Of a stretch of DNA of 7,703 bases, positions 6,055 to 7,703 are shown one piece after another. The stretch spans positions 1-7,703 of the forward strand of contig DAOWNV010000127.1 in assembly GCA_030642405.1 (NCBI GenBank), given 5' to 3'. Positions within the stretch are counted from its first letter, which is position 1. Every line of letters begins with the position of its first letter. Under the pieces are notes generated by a model that was not told where the DNA came from, made no database searches, and was given only the letters and a program-made list of their open reading frames with translations. The position numbers and the translations under genes are program-made. The stretch is from Desulfosarcina sp. Lineage in GTDB: Bacteria; Desulfobacterota; Desulfobacteria; Desulfobacterales; Desulfosarcinaceae.

Positions 6055-7703
6055 ATGGAAGCTGTAACAAACAACATTCCACTCGCTTGTACGTTGGTCG
6101 GTGTTGCAGGGGTGCTTTTTGCTATTATCCTTGCAGGCATCGTGAAGGGTGCCCCCGCCGGTGATGAAAAAATGCAAGAAATTGCACGCGCGATCCAGGA
6201 AGGCGCCATTGCCTACCTGAACCGTCAGCTCAAAAGCATGGGGATCGCCGGAATCGTCATCTTCGGCATTATTTTCGCTACCATGGGTGCCCAAACAGCC
6301 TTTGGATTTCTCATTGGTGCCGTGGCTTCATTCATGGCAGGCTATATCGGCATGCGCGTTTCCGTACTGGCGAACGTTCGTACCGCTGAAGCTGCGAAAA
6401 ACGGAATGGCCGCAGGCCTCGCCATGGCTTTCAAAGGTGGTGCGGTGACCGGTATGATCGTTGCTGGTTTGGCCCTGGCCTCCGTGGCCGGCTACTATGC
6501 ATATACCCACGACGTTATTGCCCTGGTTGCTCTCGGTTTTGGTGGAAGCCTGATCTCCATCTTTGCTCGTTTGGGCGGCGGAATTTTCACCAAGGGTGCC
6601 GATGTCGGCGCCGACCTGGTGGGTAAGCTCGAAGCCGGAATTCCCGAAGACGACCCCAGAAACCCCGCCACCATAGCCGACAACGTTGGTGACAACGTTG
6701 GTGACTGTGCCGGTATGGCTGCCGATCTGTTCGAGACCTATGCCGTTACCGCCGTGGCTGCCATGCTCATCGGCCACTTGATCTACCCCAAAGTTGCCAT
6801 GGCCATGGAGTTTCCGTTGATTCTTGGCGCCATCTCCATCCTTGCCTCCATGATCGCCATATTCTTCGTCCGTTTGGGCAGCAGTGGCTACATTATGGGC
6901 GCCCTGTACAAAGGCATGTTCGGTGCCGCTATTATTGCCGGTATCGCCTTCTACTTTGCCTGTATGAAGTACATGGGCGACCTGGGTGATGTCTCCGCCA
7001 TGAATATTTACTATTGTACGTTGATTGGCCTGGTTCTTACAGTGGTCATCGTTATCATAACCGAGTACTACACCGGTATTTACAAACCGGTGAAGAGCAT
7101 CGCCGAAGCTTCCACCACAGGTCACGGAACCAACATCATTGCCGGTCTGGCCGTCTCCATGCAAGCGACCGCATTGCCGGTCCTGGCCATCTGTGCCGCG
7201 ATCTTCTTTGCCTACAAACTGGGTGATCTATACGGAATCGCAATGGCCGCCATGTCCATGCTTTCCATGACTGGTATGGTCATCGCCATCGATGCCTACG
7301 GCCCCATCACCGATAACGCCGGTGGAATCGCCGAAATGGCTGACATGGACGAAAGTGTCCGCGCCGTCACCGATCCTTTGGATGCCGTTGGAAATACCAC
7401 CAAGGCCGTTACCAAAGGATACGCTATCGGATCTGCCGGCCTGGCCGCATTGGTTCTGTTCTCAGCTTACGTGATGGAGTTCCAGATTAAGGGGGGAGAA
7501 GCCCTGGCTTTCGATCTGTCCGACGTTAATGTTATTATCGGCTTGTTCATAGGTGGTTTGCTGCCCTACCTGTTTGCCTCCATCGCCATGAGGGCGGTTG
7601 GTAACGCCGGTGGCGCCGTGGTCGAAGAGGTACGTCGTCAGTTTCGCGAAATCCCGGGGATCATGGAAGGTACCGCCAAGCCCGATTATGGTGCATGTGT
7701 GGA
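6055..7703 (+). CDS. hppA: Membrane-bound proton-translocating pyrophosphatase (3' end outside window)
   Basis: HppA couples cytoplasmic PPi hydrolysis to ion pumping across the inner membrane. The frame is open to the right edge: 549 complete codons of roughly 680-700 expected. About a dozen hydrophobic segments are visible, starting with residues 8-30. Active-site motifs are intact: GGGIFTKGADVGADLVGKLE (174-193, containing DX7KXE as D183/K191/E193), DNVGDNVGD (209-217, the acidic Mg-PPi cluster), D224/E227 in ADLFETY at the ion gate, and DAYGPITDNAGG (413-424). GNTTKAVTKG (446-455) carries K450 and T453, the pair known to mark K+-independent enzymes, which pump H+. GGAGG (6045-6049) lies 5 nt before the ATG. 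Codons favour GCC, ATC, ACC, GGT and CTG much more than upstream genes, suggesting high expression. No own promoter is evident in the 31-nt gap. The truncation is only the window edge. Confidence 0.96.
   Translation, partial: MEAVTNNIPLACTLVGVAGVLFAIILAGIVKGAPAGDEKMQEIARAIQEGAIAYLNRQLKSMGIAGIVIFGIIFATMGAQTAFGFLIGAVASFMAGYIGMRVSVLANVRTAEAAKNGMAAGLAMAFKGGAVTGMIVAGLALASVAGYYAYTHDVIALVALGFGGSLISIFARLGGGIFTKGADVGADLVGKLEAGIPEDDPRNPATIADNVGDNVGDCAGMAADLFETYAVTAVAAMLIGHLIYPKVAMAMEFPLILGAISILASMIAIFFVRLGSSGYIMGALYKGMFGAAIIAGIAFYFACMKYMGDLGDVSAMNIYYCTLIGLVLTVVIVIITEYYTGIYKPVKSIAEASTTGHGTNIIAGLAVSMQATALPVLAICAAIFFAYKLGDLYGIAMAAMSMLSMTGMVIAIDAYGPITDNAGGIAEMADMDESVRAVTDPLDAVGNTTKAVTKGYAIGSAGLAALVLFSAYVMEFQIKGGEALAFDLSDVNVIIGLFIGGLLPYLFASIAMRAVGNAGGAVVEEVRRQFREIPGIMEGTAKPDYGACV

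Noticed and set aside
6328..7164. 278-codon open frame on the minus strand inside hppA
   Set aside because: It is the complement of a strongly codon-biased membrane protein gene. Its product is a His/Gly/Asn-rich string with no domain features, and the + strand protein has all catalytic motifs.

Overview
The window looks like a core-genome stretch from a Gram-negative, probably anaerobic bacterium of the Desulfobacterota (old 'Deltaproteobacteria'), likely near the Desulfobacterales sulfate reducers. This placement is inferred. It rests on the protein flavour of SerA, Prs and the membrane pyrophosphatase, on a DUF1844 protein beside ispE, and on the order ispE - tRNA-Gln - prs - rplY(ctc) - pth, which I recall from Geobacter and Pseudomonas. 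There are no insertion sequences, CRISPR arrays, rRNA or phage genes. All supported genes lie on the + strand.

Layout. Positions 1-58 may hold the last codons of an upstream gene. Positions 51-236 carry several strong inverted repeats, the last of which covers a ribosome binding site. Next comes an unrecognised protein (237-638, 133 aa from the preferred start). A 171-nt gap contains a good sigma70-type promoter (722-750) and leads into a long run of closely spaced genes: serA (D-3-phosphoglycerate dehydrogenase), a DUF1844 protein, ispE (CDP-ME kinase), tRNA-Gln(UUG), prs (ribose-phosphate pyrophosphokinase), rplY/ctc (ribosomal protein L25 with acidic tail), pth (peptidyl-tRNA hydrolase) and hppA (membrane proton pyrophosphatase, cut by the right edge after 549 codons). 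The gaps are 13-48 nt and none contains an obvious terminator, so one long transcript from the 722-750 promoter is plausible.

How the genes fit together. They are housekeeping: serine synthesis, isoprenoid precursors by the MEP pathway, PRPP supply, glutamine-tRNA, ribosome assembly or stress (L25/CTC) and recycling of stalled peptidyl-tRNA. Many reactions fed by these products release pyrophosphate (IspD upstream of IspE, phosphoribosyltransferases using PRPP, tRNA charging, and sulfate activation if the host is a sulfate reducer). HppA would couple hydrolysis of that pyrophosphate to proton pumping. Its Lys450/Thr453 pair marks the K+-independent subclass.

Nothing in the operon is a clearly new system. 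The least explained part is the left end: a possibly structured leader followed by a protein I cannot assign.
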